Source: Paenibacillus roseus
Lineage (GTDB): Bacteria; Bacillota; Bacilli; Paenibacillales; Paenibacillaceae
Length of the DNA stretch: 64,000 nt
Assembly (NCBI RefSeq): GCF_016424485.1
Contig: NZ_JAELUP010000016.1
Coordinates: 1 to 64,000, forward strand
Direction of reading: 5' to 3'
The notes under the pieces are model-generated. The model saw nothing but the letters and a program-made list of their open reading frames with translations, had not been told where the DNA came from and did not search any database. The stretch's first letter is position 1. Each line of letters begins with the position of its first letter. The position numbers were made by a program, and so were the translations under genes. This document shows, piece after piece, positions 41,815 through 51,205 of this stretch.

Positions 41815-42171
41815 TCAGATGAACAGAAAAGGCAGCAGGAATAATGTAGCGATTAAAGCAATATCGATCCCCAATCCTGTGCCCAAACCGAACCCTGGAA
41901 CACCAAAAGGAGCACCGAAGCCGAAGGGGGAAGAACTGGTTTTTGCCGTCTTGGCAGGACGTTTCCCTTTGTTCGAATGGAAAGTGGATTTGGGACGTTT
42001 CTGGAAAGAAGACAGTTGCGGTCCTTCCTGCCCTCCGCGCAAATAAAGCTTCCCGCCGCGGATACTGTCCAGACTGCCGTATAGATGTCTGCCGTCACGG
42101 GTTACGATGCAGACCTGCTGGCCGATGTGGGGGCGAATCGAGTCTGTACTTATAGGGTGGATTCTGTGCAT
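41815..42171 (-). CDS. Hypothetical protein with Sm-like N-terminus and hydrophobic tail
   Basis: A 118-aa protein. Residues about 14-46 (IGQQVCIVTRDGRHLYGSLD then SIRGGKLYLRG) have the strand-turn pattern of the first half of an Sm/LSm fold. A basic linker (KRPKSTFHSNKGKRPAKTAK) leads to a Phe/Gly/Pro-rich segment and a C-terminal hydrophobic helix (IALIATLFLLPFLFI). This layout suggests a tail-anchored nucleic-acid or protein-binding protein, possibly spore-related. The fold reading is from pattern only. Confidence 0.5.
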   Translation of the reverse strand: MHRIHPISTDSIRPHIGQQVCIVTRDGRHLYGSLDSIRGGKLYLRGGQEGPQLSSFQKRPKSTFHSNKGKRPAKTAKTSSSPFGFGAPFGVPGFGLGTGLGIDIALIATLFLLPFLFI

Positions 42172-42372
42172 GGATATCCCTCCTTTTTCTACTACAACTT
42201 TTATGCGGCTTAATAGGGGTACAAACAGTACTCCCTGATTCAGTATATTCGGAGACTGGTCGCCTGATTGGACGAGCGCCTCCTAAGTAAAGGAAATAAT
42301 GAAGGTGAAAAAATTGGGCACGGCAAAGAGCTCCTTAGCTGCATATAATAGCCGCAGAGGAGGCGGTAAACC

Positions 42373-43083
42373 GTGAACTATCACGATTTGTTAGCCCGGC
42401 TGGGGGAGGGAAGCGCGCATCCCGGCGGTTTTTTATCGACCCAACGTCTGCTGGAGCGGCATCTGCTTCCGCAGGGCAGCCGCATCCTGGAGATCGGCTG
42501 TGGCACCGGGCGAACAGCCTGCCATCTAGCCCGCTGCGGTTATGAGGTCACAGCAGTAGACAGCAATGAATCGATGTTTGAGCAGGCTTCCAAACGCATT
42601 GCCAAAGAGGGGGCGCAGGTCAGACTGTTGTCTGCCGATGCTTGCAGGCTGCCATTCGATGAGGACACATTCGATATGGTTTTTGTAGAATCGGTCACTG
42701 TTTTTACCGAAGCGGCGGAGTCGCTTAGGGAGTACAGCCGGGTCCTGAAGCCGGGCAGAAAGCTGCTTGATCGTGAAATGATCTTGGCAGGTGAGAAAAC
42801 AGCCCTCTTGAAGGGCAGTCTGAAGGCATTGTATGGCATGGTGACACTTGCCCGCATCGAGGAATGGGCGAGGCTACTGGAGCAAGCGGGGTTCAAAGAT
42901 GTACACGCAGAGGATATAAAAACAGAGATTCTTGTTACACTAGATGATGTGGATATGTACCGGGAAGTGGACCCGACAGTATTCTATGACGAACAGGCAT
43001 TTTATATGGGACAGATGAATGCGAGAATACTGGAGCGGTATGGGAAAAGGCTGGGTTCCGCTGTATTTGTAGGAACAGCATAG
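42373..43083 (+). CDS. Class I SAM-dependent methyltransferase
   Basis: A 236-aa enzyme with the SAM motif I ILEIGCGTGRTACHLA at about residue 38, the acidic end of strand 2 (VTAVDSNESM) and motif III-like DMVFVESVTVF. The start is GTG, nine bases after GAGGAGG. The C-terminal quarter, unlike generic UbiE-type enzymes, has an acidic helical segment. Substrate unknown. Confidence 0.85.
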   Translation: MNYHDLLARLGEGSAHPGGFLSTQRLLERHLLPQGSRILEIGCGTGRTACHLARCGYEVTAVDSNESMFEQASKRIAKEGAQVRLLSADACRLPFDEDTFDMVFVESVTVFTEAAESLREYSRVLKPGRKLLDREMILAGEKTALLKGSLKALYGMVTLARIEEWARLLEQAGFKDVHAEDIKTEILVTLDDVDMYREVDPTVFYDEQAFYMGQMNARILERYGKRLGSAVFVGTA

Positions 43084-43323
43084 ACGGGCCGGCCTACATT
43101 GGTACACGGAGAACAGCCGGCATAATAGCGTCGCCGGCTGTTTTTTTGGGCTGTTAATGGCTTTTCCGTATAGCGTTTCAAGCCAATTTGTCCGTCGGTA
43201 CTACGCCATGCTATGATTGGAATTATAGGGTCAGTACAGCCGATTGAAATCTTGTTTTGTCATGTGTCTCATTGGGCTGGCCAACAGCAGCCTGCTCCGC
43301 AGCAAGTCGTATGGGGGGAAATC

Positions 43324-44175
43324 ATGTCATTATTTCAATATAATCCGGCTCAGCCCGGCCAGGCTAGGCCAGGTCTGCATTTGCTGTTTTGGGGCAAAGA
43401 AGCCTGTGTTCCTGGTCATGCAGTCGGGCCCGGTATACGCGATGTCTACAAGGTGCACTTTATTCATCAGGGCAAGGGTACGGTCCGAATTGGGGATTCT
43501 GTCAGCGAGCTAGGTCCCGGTCAAGCATTCCTTATCTATCCACAGGTTGTGACATACTATGAAGCGGATCGGGACAACCCGTGGACGTATTCATGGATCG
43601 GATTCGATGGCTCAGAGGTTCAGCGGTTACTGGAAAGAACCCGGCTCAGGCCAGAGCAGCCTGTCTTTCCAATGGATTTGCAGGTCATGCCTTCATTGGT
43701 GGAACGAATGACTGAATCGCTAGGCTATGAAGGTACGCTGGATCTGAGACTTTCCATATTGCTGCAGCATTTCTGGGCGGCATTAATTGACGAGTTCCCG
43801 GCATCGCCGGACAACCGCCGGACAGATTTCAAAAAGCAGGACGGCTATATTCACCAAGGGCTGGAATTTTTGCATGCCCATTACAGCGAGCAAATATCGA
43901 TCAGCCAACTCGCCAGTTATATGGGGCTTGACCGCAAATATCTGTCAGTCATCTTTAAGGAAGCAGTTGGATTGCCGCCGCAGCAGTATTTGCTTCACTA
44001 TCGGATGGAACGGGCATCCAAATTGCTGAGGAGCAGCAGTTACTCGGTTAGTGAAGTAGCGGGGTCGGTAGGCTACAGGGATGCGTTGCTGTTTTCCCGG
44101 ATGTTCAAAAAGGTCGTTGGTCTTTCTCCAAAGCAGTACCGGGAACAGGTGCAGGAAGAAGACATTAATCCATAA
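43324..44175 (+). CDS. AraC family regulator with cupin sensor domain
   Basis: A 283-aa regulator from the ATG at 43324, preferred because GGGGGGAAA lies just upstream; an open frame continues 111 bases further up without a ribosome site. The N-terminal AraC-type cupin (VYKVHFIHQGKGTVRIGDS) senses a ligand, often a sugar. The C-terminal double helix-turn-helix reads ISISQLASYMGLDRKYLSVI and YSVSEVAGSVGYRDALLFSR, ending VGLSPKQYR. The aldo-keto reductase gene downstream in the same direction may be its target. Confidence 0.9.
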   Translation: MSLFQYNPAQPGQARPGLHLLFWGKEACVPGHAVGPGIRDVYKVHFIHQGKGTVRIGDSVSELGPGQAFLIYPQVVTYYEADRDNPWTYSWIGFDGSEVQRLLERTRLRPEQPVFPMDLQVMPSLVERMTESLGYEGTLDLRLSILLQHFWAALIDEFPASPDNRRTDFKKQDGYIHQGLEFLHAHYSEQISISQLASYMGLDRKYLSVIFKEAVGLPPQQYLLHYRMERASKLLRSSSYSVSEVAGSVGYRDALLFSRMFKKVVGLSPKQYREQVQEEDINP

Positions 44176-44332
44176 AGAACTTCCTTGCTGCTATAGGCAT
44201 GTCTGTGGCTATCGGATAAGGTAGAGGAAGGGGCCAGGTTGTCAAGGAAGTAACAAAATCGCCATCATATACATGATAATAGGCTGGCTCTGGAGATTTA
44301 TTGAACCGCTTTCAGGAAGGGAGATTAATGGA

Positions 44333-45328
44333 ATGACGTATCAAGCGCAAAATAATCGTTATGACACCATGATATATAACCGCAGCGGCCGCAGCGGATT
44401 GAAGCTGCCTGCTGTCTCGCTTGGGCTTTGGCACAACTTTGGAGGAATTGATGTCTACGAGAACGGCAAAGAGATGATCCGCAGAGCCTTTGATTTGGGG
44501 ATTACGCATTTTGATATTGCCAATAACTATGGCCCGCCAGCCGGGTCGGCTGAGGAAAACTTTGGCCGTCTGTTGAAGGAGGACCTGTCTGCCTATCGCG
44601 ACGAAATGATCATTTCTACCAAGGCAGGCTACTATATGTGGCCGGGGCCTTACGGAGAATGGGGCTCCAAAAAGAATCTGATAGCCAGCCTTGATCAAAG
44701 TCTGAAACGACTGCAGCTGGACTACGTTGACATTTACTATCATCATCGTCCAGACCCGAATACGCCGCTAGAAGAGACGCTTGGGGTGCTTGACCTGGTC
44801 GTCCGCCAGGGGAAAGCACTCTATGTCGGCCTCTCCAATTACAGTCCGGAGGATACCCGCCGTGCAGCAGAAATTTTGCGCCGGCTCGGCACGCCATGTC
44901 TGATCCATCAGCCAAGCTACTCCATGCTGAACCGCCATGTGGAAAAGCAAGGACTGCTTGATGTGCTGGAGGAAGAGGGCATCGGCTCCATCGTGTTCTC
45001 ACCGCTCCAGAAAGGCATCCTGACAGATCGTTACTTGAATGGAATTTCATCGGATTCCCGTGCTGCAGGTCCAAGTATATTTCTTCGCCCAGAGGAATTG
45101 ACGGAGCAGACTATGGATAAGGTCCGCCGTCTGAACAATCTGGCTGCCGAGCGCGGTCAAAAGCTGTCTCAGATGGCACTGTGTTGGGTATTGCGCGGCG
45201 GCCGCGTCACCTCGGCATTGATTGGGGCCAGCCGCGTCAGTCAGATTGAGGACGCGGTAGGCGCGCTGGACAAGCTGGAGTTCACGGATGAAGAGTTGAA
45301 GCAAATTGAAGATATTCTGGCCTCTTGA
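44333..45328 (+). CDS. Aldo-keto reductase (YghZ/L-glyceraldehyde-3-phosphate reductase-like)
   Basis: A 331-aa NADPH-dependent reductase from the ATG at 44333. The words FDIANNYGPPAGSAEENFGR (catalytic Asp and Tyr), ISTKAGYYMWPGPYGEWGSK (catalytic Lys) and YYHHRPDPNTPLEETL (catalytic His) match the YghZ branch closely, which reduces L-glyceraldehyde 3-phosphate and methylglyoxal. It follows an AraC-type regulator in the same orientation. A perfect terminator follows. Confidence 0.9.
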   Translation: MTYQAQNNRYDTMIYNRSGRSGLKLPAVSLGLWHNFGGIDVYENGKEMIRRAFDLGITHFDIANNYGPPAGSAEENFGRLLKEDLSAYRDEMIISTKAGYYMWPGPYGEWGSKKNLIASLDQSLKRLQLDYVDIYYHHRPDPNTPLEETLGVLDLVVRQGKALYVGLSNYSPEDTRRAAEILRRLGTPCLIHQPSYSMLNRHVEKQGLLDVLEEEGIGSIVFSPLQKGILTDRYLNGISSDSRAAGPSIFLRPEELTEQTMDKVRRLNNLAAERGQKLSQMALCWVLRGGRVTSALIGASRVSQIEDAVGALDKLEFTDEELKQIEDILAS

Positions 45329-45347
45329 CCAGGGAATAACAGAATGG

Positions 45348-45380
45348 AAAAGGCTCATTCCTTGAGGAATGAGCCTTTTT
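45348..45380. terminator. Terminator after the aldo-keto reductase gene
   Basis: AAAAGGCTCATTCC and GGAATGAGCCTTTT form a perfect 14-bp stem with a TTGA loop and T run; A run on the other side allows bidirectional use. Confidence 0.92.
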
Positions 45381-45494
45381 GACATTGAAATGAAGCGGAA
45401 AACATGGTATTCTGGCGTAACCGAATCAGACTGTTTTTATAGTTTATCTTCTACGCGAGACGAGCTTTGCCCTTCTAAAGGACGGCAAAGCCGC

Positions 45495-46280
45495 TTACGC
45501 TTGGGCTTCGAGCAATCCGGCATGAATGAGGCCGTTGCGAATCCCCTCCTCATCAACTGAGGTTGTGACGTAGTCCGCATGAACCAGTAGTTCGGGGTGT
45601 GAGTTGCCCATCGCGATGCCGAGTCCTACATATTCGAGCATCTCTTTGTCGTTGAGCCCATCCCCGAAAGCGACAGCTTCCTCCGGCTTGATGCCGAGCG
45701 ACTCCAGCAGATATTGGATGCCGAGCGCTTTGGAGCCGTCTGTCGGCAGAACGTCCATCGCATTGGGATGCCAGCGTACAAAGCGCAAACTGGGGATGGA
45801 TCCGATATAAAGATGTTCCTCAGCTTCCCCGCAATGCAGGAAAACCTGAAATACCTCGGAGCTCTCCCAGAATGCCGGGTCATAATGAGGCCGGTCTACT
45901 TTTAACGAATCGACGGAGGAAAGCATGAAGGGATGATCCTCTGTATTGGAATAATAAAATTGCTCCCCTTCAAAGACCAGAAAGTGATTATTGCTGGCTG
46001 CGTGCCGAACAAGCTGCTCCATACTGTCCCTTGGGATTGCCCGTTTGAATATCGCCTTCCCTTTATAGACGACGTAGGCGCCATTAAGACTGACGTAAGA
46101 ATCAATACCGAGCTCATCGGCAATTGGTTTGAAGAAGTAAGGCGCCCGACCAGTTGCGATTACAGCTTCCACGCCGCGGGCTTTAAGTTCGTGTATGGCA
46201 GCAATGGCATCTTGGGGAATCTGCTTTTCCTCGTTCACCAGCGTACCGTCAATATCAAAAAATGCAATTTTATAAGCCAT
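45495..46280 (-). CDS. Cof-type HAD phosphatase
   Basis: A 261-aa sugar-phosphate or flavin-type phosphatase of HAD subfamily IIB. Motif I is FDIDGTLV (nucleophile Asp9), motif II ATGRAPY, and motif IV GDGLNDKEML with the metal acids; the C2B cap lies between. GGGAG precedes the ATG. Broad-specificity members hydrolyse sugar phosphates and flavin mononucleotide; the substrate here is not known. Confidence 0.92.
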   Translation of the reverse strand: MAYKIAFFDIDGTLVNEEKQIPQDAIAAIHELKARGVEAVIATGRAPYFFKPIADELGIDSYVSLNGAYVVYKGKAIFKRAIPRDSMEQLVRHAASNNHFLVFEGEQFYYSNTEDHPFMLSSVDSLKVDRPHYDPAFWESSEVFQVFLHCGEAEEHLYIGSIPSLRFVRWHPNAMDVLPTDGSKALGIQYLLESLGIKPEEAVAFGDGLNDKEMLEYVGLGIAMGNSHPELLVHADYVTTSVDEEGIRNGLIHAGLLEAQA

Positions 46281-46375
46281 CTTGTTGTTCCAACTCCCTT
46301 AAGGCAAATAGCGGTTAGGCTGCTAGTAGTATAATAGCGGAATTAAAAATGTGCAAGCAAAGAGGAGGCATAATG

Positions 46376-46951
46376 ATGATCCGTCCCGCAGAAATAAAAG
46401 ACAGCAAGGAAATCGCAGGGTTGATCTATGAGATATGGGAAGGCATGGATTTATTTGTCTTGAATCATTACAGCCGTGAGGTCATTACCGAGGGACTAAG
46501 CGAGGCGGTAGCCGATCAGGACAACAAATTCAGCCACCGCAATGTTCTGGTGAAGGAGCAGGAGGGCCGTGTAGCCGGGATAGTTATTGCCTATGACGGC
46601 TCCCGGGAATTTGAACTGCATGACCGTCTGATTGCGATTTTGCGGCGCTGCTTTCTGCGTGAGTCTTTCGAGTCGGACCGGGAGGCGGATAGAGGGGAAT
46701 GGTATATTGATATGCTCTGCGTTGATAAGAGCAACCGGGGGCAGGGAATCGGGACGAAACTGCTTGAGGCTGCGGAAACCTATGGTGCGAAGAAAGGATT
46801 TGCTATAGTTTCCCTCAATGTCGAGCAGGATAATTCAGGCGCGCGCAGGCTGTATGAAGCATTAGGCTACCAAGAGATAAAACAGATTATGATAGCGGAT
46901 CATGAATACGCCCATATGGTCAAGCCATCCGGCTGCGCGACCGGCGCATAA
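46376..46951 (+). CDS. GNAT family N-acetyltransferase
   Basis: A 191-aa acetyltransferase. The ATG at 46376 is seven bases after AGAGGAGG. The acetyl-CoA-binding motif is NRGQGIGTKLLEAAETYGAK, preceded by the strand EWYIDMLCVDK and followed by VSLNVEQDNSGARRLYEALG, the classic GNAT order. The acceptor is unknown. Its last codons lie in one arm of a perfect 15-bp inverted repeat. Confidence 0.9.
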   Translation: MIRPAEIKDSKEIAGLIYEIWEGMDLFVLNHYSREVITEGLSEAVADQDNKFSHRNVLVKEQEGRVAGIVIAYDGSREFELHDRLIAILRRCFLRESFESDREADRGEWYIDMLCVDKSNRGQGIGTKLLEAAETYGAKKGFAIVSLNVEQDNSGARRLYEALGYQEIKQIMIADHEYAHMVKPSGCATGA

Positions 46952-46969
46952 TAAGCCGGTCGCGCAGCC
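46931..46969. terminator. Perfect 15-bp inverted repeat at the GNAT gene end
   Basis: GGCTGCGCGACCGGC (46931-46945) and GCCGGTCGCGCAGCC (46955-46969) flank a nine-base loop containing the GNAT stop codon. There is no T run, so it is a strong hairpin between convergent genes rather than a canonical intrinsic terminator. Confidence 0.6.
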
Positions 46970-46980
46970 GATGCCAGACA

Positions 46981-47952
46981 TTAAGGCAACTCGCTGCCTC
47001 TGGAACTGACATACAGGCTGTACCACTCTTCACGGCTCAAGGTTGTCTTAACCGCTTCCGCACAGGCGCGAATGCGGTCCGGGTTCGATGTGCCGATGAC
47101 AGGCTGAATTTTAGCCGGATGGCGCATCAGCCAGGCCAGTACGATGGCCTCTGACGTTGTTTCCTTTTGTTGGGCCAACTCGCTGACAAGGCGGGCAGTC
47201 TTCTCCCTTGCTGGGCTTGGGTCCTTGGGCAGACGACCGGAGAAAATCCCATTCGCCAGCGGGGCCCAGGCTTGAAGCTGTATCCCTTCCAACTGACAAT
47301 ATTCCAGTGTGCCTTCGGGGAAAATATTCGCCTTGGCCGCTTCTTGATTGACATGGACGCCATGATCCAGCCACCCGATGCTGTCCAGGCTCATCTCCAG
47401 TTGATTGGCCACTATCGGCAAGTCTGAGCCGCTCTTTAGCAGACGGATCTGGCCTTCGTTCATGTTGGATACGCCAAAATGACGTACTTTGCCCTCAGCT
47501 TTCAGCTTGCTGAAGGCTTCACCGACTTCTTCAGCCTCCATGAGCGGGTCCGGACGATGCAAAAGCAGGATATCCAGATATTCAACACCCAGACGCTGCA
47601 AGCTTCCATCCACACTTTCCAGAATATGCTCTTTGGAAAAATCAAAGCGCTTCGGCCCGCCATTCCCTTCAAAGCGAATGCCGCATTTGGATTGGATAAT
47701 GATTTGCTCTCGCAGACCGGGGCGCTCGGCAAGCACTTGCCCGAATATTTGCTCGGACTTGCCCAGTGTGTAGATATTGGCGTGATCGAACATGTTGATG
47801 CCGCTGGACAGCGCCGCATCTATCGCTTCGTGCGCCTGTTTCAAATGTTCGGCAGTCAAAGGACTGTTGTCCCAGCCGCCTCCAAGGCCCATGCATCCAA
47901 GCACAATTTGGCTTGCGTCAAGTCCGTATTGATTTAAAGGAAGAGATTTCAA
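46981..47952 (-). CDS. Aldo-keto reductase (YdhF-like)
   Basis: A 323-aa NADPH-dependent reductase. Catalytic residues are visible in FDHANIYTLGKSEQIFG (Asp, Tyr), IIQSKCGIRF (Lys) and ILLLHRPDPLMEAEEV (His). HFGVSNMNEGQIRLL and PVIGTSNPDRI are nucleotide-binding words. GGAGT precedes the ATG. Not co-transcribed with the other aldo-keto reductase. The substrate is unknown. Confidence 0.9.
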   Translation of the reverse strand: MKSLPLNQYGLDASQIVLGCMGLGGGWDNSPLTAEHLKQAHEAIDAALSSGINMFDHANIYTLGKSEQIFGQVLAERPGLREQIIIQSKCGIRFEGNGGPKRFDFSKEHILESVDGSLQRLGVEYLDILLLHRPDPLMEAEEVGEAFSKLKAEGKVRHFGVSNMNEGQIRLLKSGSDLPIVANQLEMSLDSIGWLDHGVHVNQEAAKANIFPEGTLEYCQLEGIQLQAWAPLANGIFSGRLPKDPSPAREKTARLVSELAQQKETTSEAIVLAWLMRHPAKIQPVIGTSNPDRIRACAEAVKTTLSREEWYSLYVSSRGSELP

Positions 47953-48069
47953 TGCTATTCAACTCCTTATCGGAAAAATGGAATGATGCCATGCCTTTCT
48001 ATTATACAAGCTTTTGCGCCATTTTTCGAAAAGGAAATAACACGATTTCAAATAAGGGGGTATGAAGTG

Positions 48070-50211
48070 ATGGAAATGAACCGCGCCTATGAAGAGGAAC
48101 AGGCCAGACTCAAGGAGACAATGGAGGAGATTTCGCAGCAGATTGAGGGGATCGGGGATCGCTATTACGGAGACAACTTTGTCGAGCAGCTTCTGGATGC
48201 GAAGCGGGAAGAGGACCGGAACCGTCTGGGGCTGCTGCTGGCAGAGCCGTATTTCGGCAGGCTTGATTTTATGGAAGAGCAGACGGACAAGACGCTCCCG
48301 CTCTATATTGGCAAGCGCGGGATGGAGGATAGCAAAACCGGGGAGCCTTACATTATTGACTGGAGAGCGCCGGTAGCGAGCCTGTTCTATACATTCACGG
48401 GAGGAGAGGAGCCAGTCGTCTACGAGGCTCCGGAAGGCCCGGTGGGCGGCGAAGTGCTGCTCAAGCGCAACTTGTCGGTTCGCAAGCAGGCGCTCGAGCG
48501 GGTAGTCGACAGCTATGTGCGCGGGGGCGACAATCTGAGCTTAACTGATGAATTTCTGCTCTATCGGCTCGGAGAGAAGAAAGACAATCGTCTGCGGGAT
48601 ATTGTCTCGACGATTCAAGCCGAGCAGGATCGTATTATTCGGGCGCCCAGACTGACGGCGTTAATTATTCAGGGCGCTGCAGGTTCCGGCAAAACAACGG
48701 TTGCGCTCCATCGCCTCGCTTATTTGCTGTATCAGTATCAAGATCAGGTACGCCCGGAGCGGATGGTTATTTTTGCGCCGAATACGATGTTCCTGGACTA
48801 CATATCGGGGGTATTGCCGGAGCTTGGTGTTGGCGATGTCAGACAGACGACCTTTGCAGATTGGGTCATCGATCTTCTCGATCGGCCAAAGCTGTTGGAG
48901 AAGGATATGGCCGAGGGCAAGCAGTGGTTCTCGGTTGGCAATGCCCGCAATGAGCAGTTCGAGTTGTCACCGGGCCGCTGCAAAGGCTCGCTGGTATTCA
49001 AGGACAAGCTGGACCAATTCATTGCCCGCTATGAAGCGGACTATCTGCCGGGGCAGGATTTTGAGGCCTGGTCTGGAAAGGTGCTGCCTGCTGCTGATAT
49101 TGCCGCCTGGTTCCGTGTGGAATACCGCCATTATCCGCTTGCGCCGCGCCGCGAGCGGCTGACAGCAAGAATGAACCGGTGGCTGGAGATGGAGCTGAAT
49201 CAAATTGGCGATCCGAAAATTCGCAAGGAGCGCAGCAAGACTTCCAAGCAGCGTATGCGCGCCTATGTGAAGCGTCTTGGTGAACTGGACGCATTGCAAT
49301 TGTACAGGCAGTTGTTCGATACGCTGGCAGCCGACCTGGGAGATGGGGTGAATATACCCGTCGCAGTTGTGGAACAGACGAGACGGGATTTGAAGAAATC
49401 TATTGTCAGACAAGAGGACTTGGCTCCGCTGGCCTGGCTTCATCTTGCTTTCCATGGCACTCCTGCGCAAAAGCTCGACCATGTTGTACTGGATGAAGCG
49501 CAGGATGTGCCGCCGCTGCAAATTGAAGTGTTGAAGGTGTGTATGAACGAAGCTTCCTTTACGATTCTGGGCGACCTTGCACAAGGTATCCATGCGTACC
49601 GGGGGATTCAACGGTGGGAGGAGTTCACTGCGCTGTTCAGCCCGGATCGACGCTCCTATCATGAGTTGCGGCAGAGCTACAGATCGACAATGGAGATCAT
49701 CGAATTCGCCAACACGATTCTTCCCTTCACGGATACCCTGCTTCCACCTGCGCAGCCTGTATTCCGCAGCGGCGAGCCTGTGAGAATCCGGGAGCTGACG
49801 GAGGGAGAGGACAGGATAAGCTATATCCGCAATTTCATTGCGGTCAACGAACAGGACGGCATGGCGACGATTGCTGTCATTGCAAGGACGGAAGAGGACA
49901 GCGCAGCACTCTGCCAAGCCTTGCTGAATCAAGGAGTGGAGGCGAGTCTGATCTCTGAGGGGCAGCGTGGATACAGCGGTGGCATCTCGGTTGTTCCTGT
50001 CTATCTGACCAAGGGGCTGGAATTTGACGCTGTGCTGCTTCTGGACGTTGATGCGGAGCGCTATACAGCGGCCCCTCAGGACGCCAAGCTGCTCTATGTC
50101 GGCAGCACCCGCGCCCTGCACCGCCTGGAGCTTGTCTATCAGGGCGAGGCTTCGCCGCTAACCGAGGGTGGAAGCCAGTTGGTCAAGGCTAGTCTCCGTG
50201 AGAACACCTGA
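48070..50211 (+). CDS. helD: HelD-like RNA polymerase-associated DNA helicase
   Basis: A 713-aa superfamily 1 (UvrD-like) ATPase that in Bacillus binds RNA polymerase and helps recycle stalled complexes. The ATG at 48070, after AAGGGGGT, is preferred to an upstream frame extension. Residues 1-60 form the coiled-coil arm that enters the polymerase secondary channel (EEEQARLKETMEEISQQIEG). Walker A is GAAGSGKTTVALHR (about 202), Walker B VVLDEAQDVPPLQ, and motifs IV-VI (LRQSYRSTMEI; GLEFDAVLLLD; LLYVGSTRALH) are intact. Family length is about 750, so complete. Confidence 0.92.
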   Translation: MEMNRAYEEEQARLKETMEEISQQIEGIGDRYYGDNFVEQLLDAKREEDRNRLGLLLAEPYFGRLDFMEEQTDKTLPLYIGKRGMEDSKTGEPYIIDWRAPVASLFYTFTGGEEPVVYEAPEGPVGGEVLLKRNLSVRKQALERVVDSYVRGGDNLSLTDEFLLYRLGEKKDNRLRDIVSTIQAEQDRIIRAPRLTALIIQGAAGSGKTTVALHRLAYLLYQYQDQVRPERMVIFAPNTMFLDYISGVLPELGVGDVRQTTFADWVIDLLDRPKLLEKDMAEGKQWFSVGNARNEQFELSPGRCKGSLVFKDKLDQFIARYEADYLPGQDFEAWSGKVLPAADIAAWFRVEYRHYPLAPRRERLTARMNRWLEMELNQIGDPKIRKERSKTSKQRMRAYVKRLGELDALQLYRQLFDTLAADLGDGVNIPVAVVEQTRRDLKKSIVRQEDLAPLAWLHLAFHGTPAQKLDHVVLDEAQDVPPLQIEVLKVCMNEASFTILGDLAQGIHAYRGIQRWEEFTALFSPDRRSYHELRQSYRSTMEIIEFANTILPFTDTLLPPAQPVFRSGEPVRIRELTEGEDRISYIRNFIAVNEQDGMATIAVIARTEEDSAALCQALLNQGVEASLISEGQRGYSGGISVVPVYLTKGLEFDAVLLLDVDAERYTAAPQDAKLLYVGSTRALHRLELVYQGEASPLTEGGSQLVKASLRENT

Positions 50212-50218
50212 CTTGAGT

Positions 50219-51055
50219 TTATGCTGCAAGCAGTATCATGGCTTTGGCGATGATGCTGCTTTTCTTCTGTTCCAATTGAAATAGCTGCTGTCGCTGGCCC
50301 ACAATTTGCTGTGATTGGGTATTGAGCGTGGTTAGCGACTTATTGATCCCAGTATTGTCTTTGTTTTTTATAGTCTGGTTAAAGCTTTTCCATTCTGCGG
50401 AGAGGCTTTTTTTCGTTGCGGTGATCAAGGTGCGGCTTTGTTTTATTTGAATTGTGACAGCGTCTGCTTCGCTTAATAGCTTGCGAATAGCGGCGACTGA
50501 GCGGGCCTTTGCCGCCCTGGCAGCCTGTAGCGCATGTTCCTTTAGTTTGATATCCTTGCGGGCTAACTGAACGGCTAATTGCAGGTCTGCTGCCTGGCTT
50601 GCGAGTTTTTTTGCCAGTTCCTTATTGCCCTTCGTCCGGGCAGCCTTAGCCTGCTGGTTGAGTGTGCTGTAGAGCGTTAAGAGCGGCTGGTACCGCAGCC
50701 GGGTTTGCCGGGCCTGCGTCTCCAGCTTTTCTACCTTCACCTGGTCCAGTTCTTTCAGGCGAGTGCGAATCTCATGAATAGCGGCTGCGTTTTGCTGCTG
50801 CAGGCTCATGATCTTGGCTTCCCAGTCGGTCTCCTGCGTTTGCAATTGCTCCAGCTTGTTATACAGTTCATTCATCTTGATTCTGAAAGAGCTGTCCGCC
50901 GTGCTTAACGCTGCTTCCAGCCTGAACTGAACCATGGAATCAAGCTGGAGCGAAGCGGCTCTTGCCGGGTACGGGCTTGCCAGGGTAAAGATCGGAATTG
51001 TGCCGACCATTAGGAGAAGCGGAAGTAACAGTGTCTTTAGCAAATTTTGCTTCAT
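50219..51055 (-). CDS. Secreted coiled-coil protein of unknown function
   Basis: A 278-aa protein from the ATG at 51055, four bases after AAGGAGGT. A signal peptide (about 1-33, ending YPARA) precedes an almost entirely helical, coiled-coil mature part (KLEQLQTQETDWEAKIMSLQ; LQLAVQLARKDIKLKEHALQ) without cysteines. It is probably a cell-wall-associated or extracellular structural protein. No family recognised. Confidence 0.65.
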   Translation of the reverse strand: MKQNLLKTLLLPLLLMVGTIPIFTLASPYPARAASLQLDSMVQFRLEAALSTADSSFRIKMNELYNKLEQLQTQETDWEAKIMSLQQQNAAAIHEIRTRLKELDQVKVEKLETQARQTRLRYQPLLTLYSTLNQQAKAARTKGNKELAKKLASQAADLQLAVQLARKDIKLKEHALQAARAAKARSVAAIRKLLSEADAVTIQIKQSRTLITATKKSLSAEWKSFNQTIKNKDNTGINKSLTTLNTQSQQIVGQRQQLFQLEQKKSSIIAKAMILLAA

Positions 51056-51090
51056 CTTGACCTCCTTACATGACGGACATGCAGAAACGC

Positions 51091-51144
51091 AAAAAAGCAC
51101 CCGATTAAGAGCAGCGCAGGTCGTGCGCAGTCTCTTACGGGTGC
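51091..51144 (-). terminator. Terminator of the LysR gene
   Basis: GCACCCG/CGGGTGC and AAGAG/CTCTT stems enclose an inner GCGCA/TGCGC hairpin, followed on the minus strand by six Ts. It lies between the LysR gene and the secreted coiled-coil gene. Confidence 0.8.
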
Positions 51145-51205
51145 TTCCAGCGTAAGTCCGTTCATTTGAAATTTTTTCTAATAATACTACATCCTGATCG
51201 AGGCG

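Noticed and set aside
48967..50121. 384-codon minus-strand frame inside helD
   Set aside because: Antisense shadow of conserved helicase motifs.
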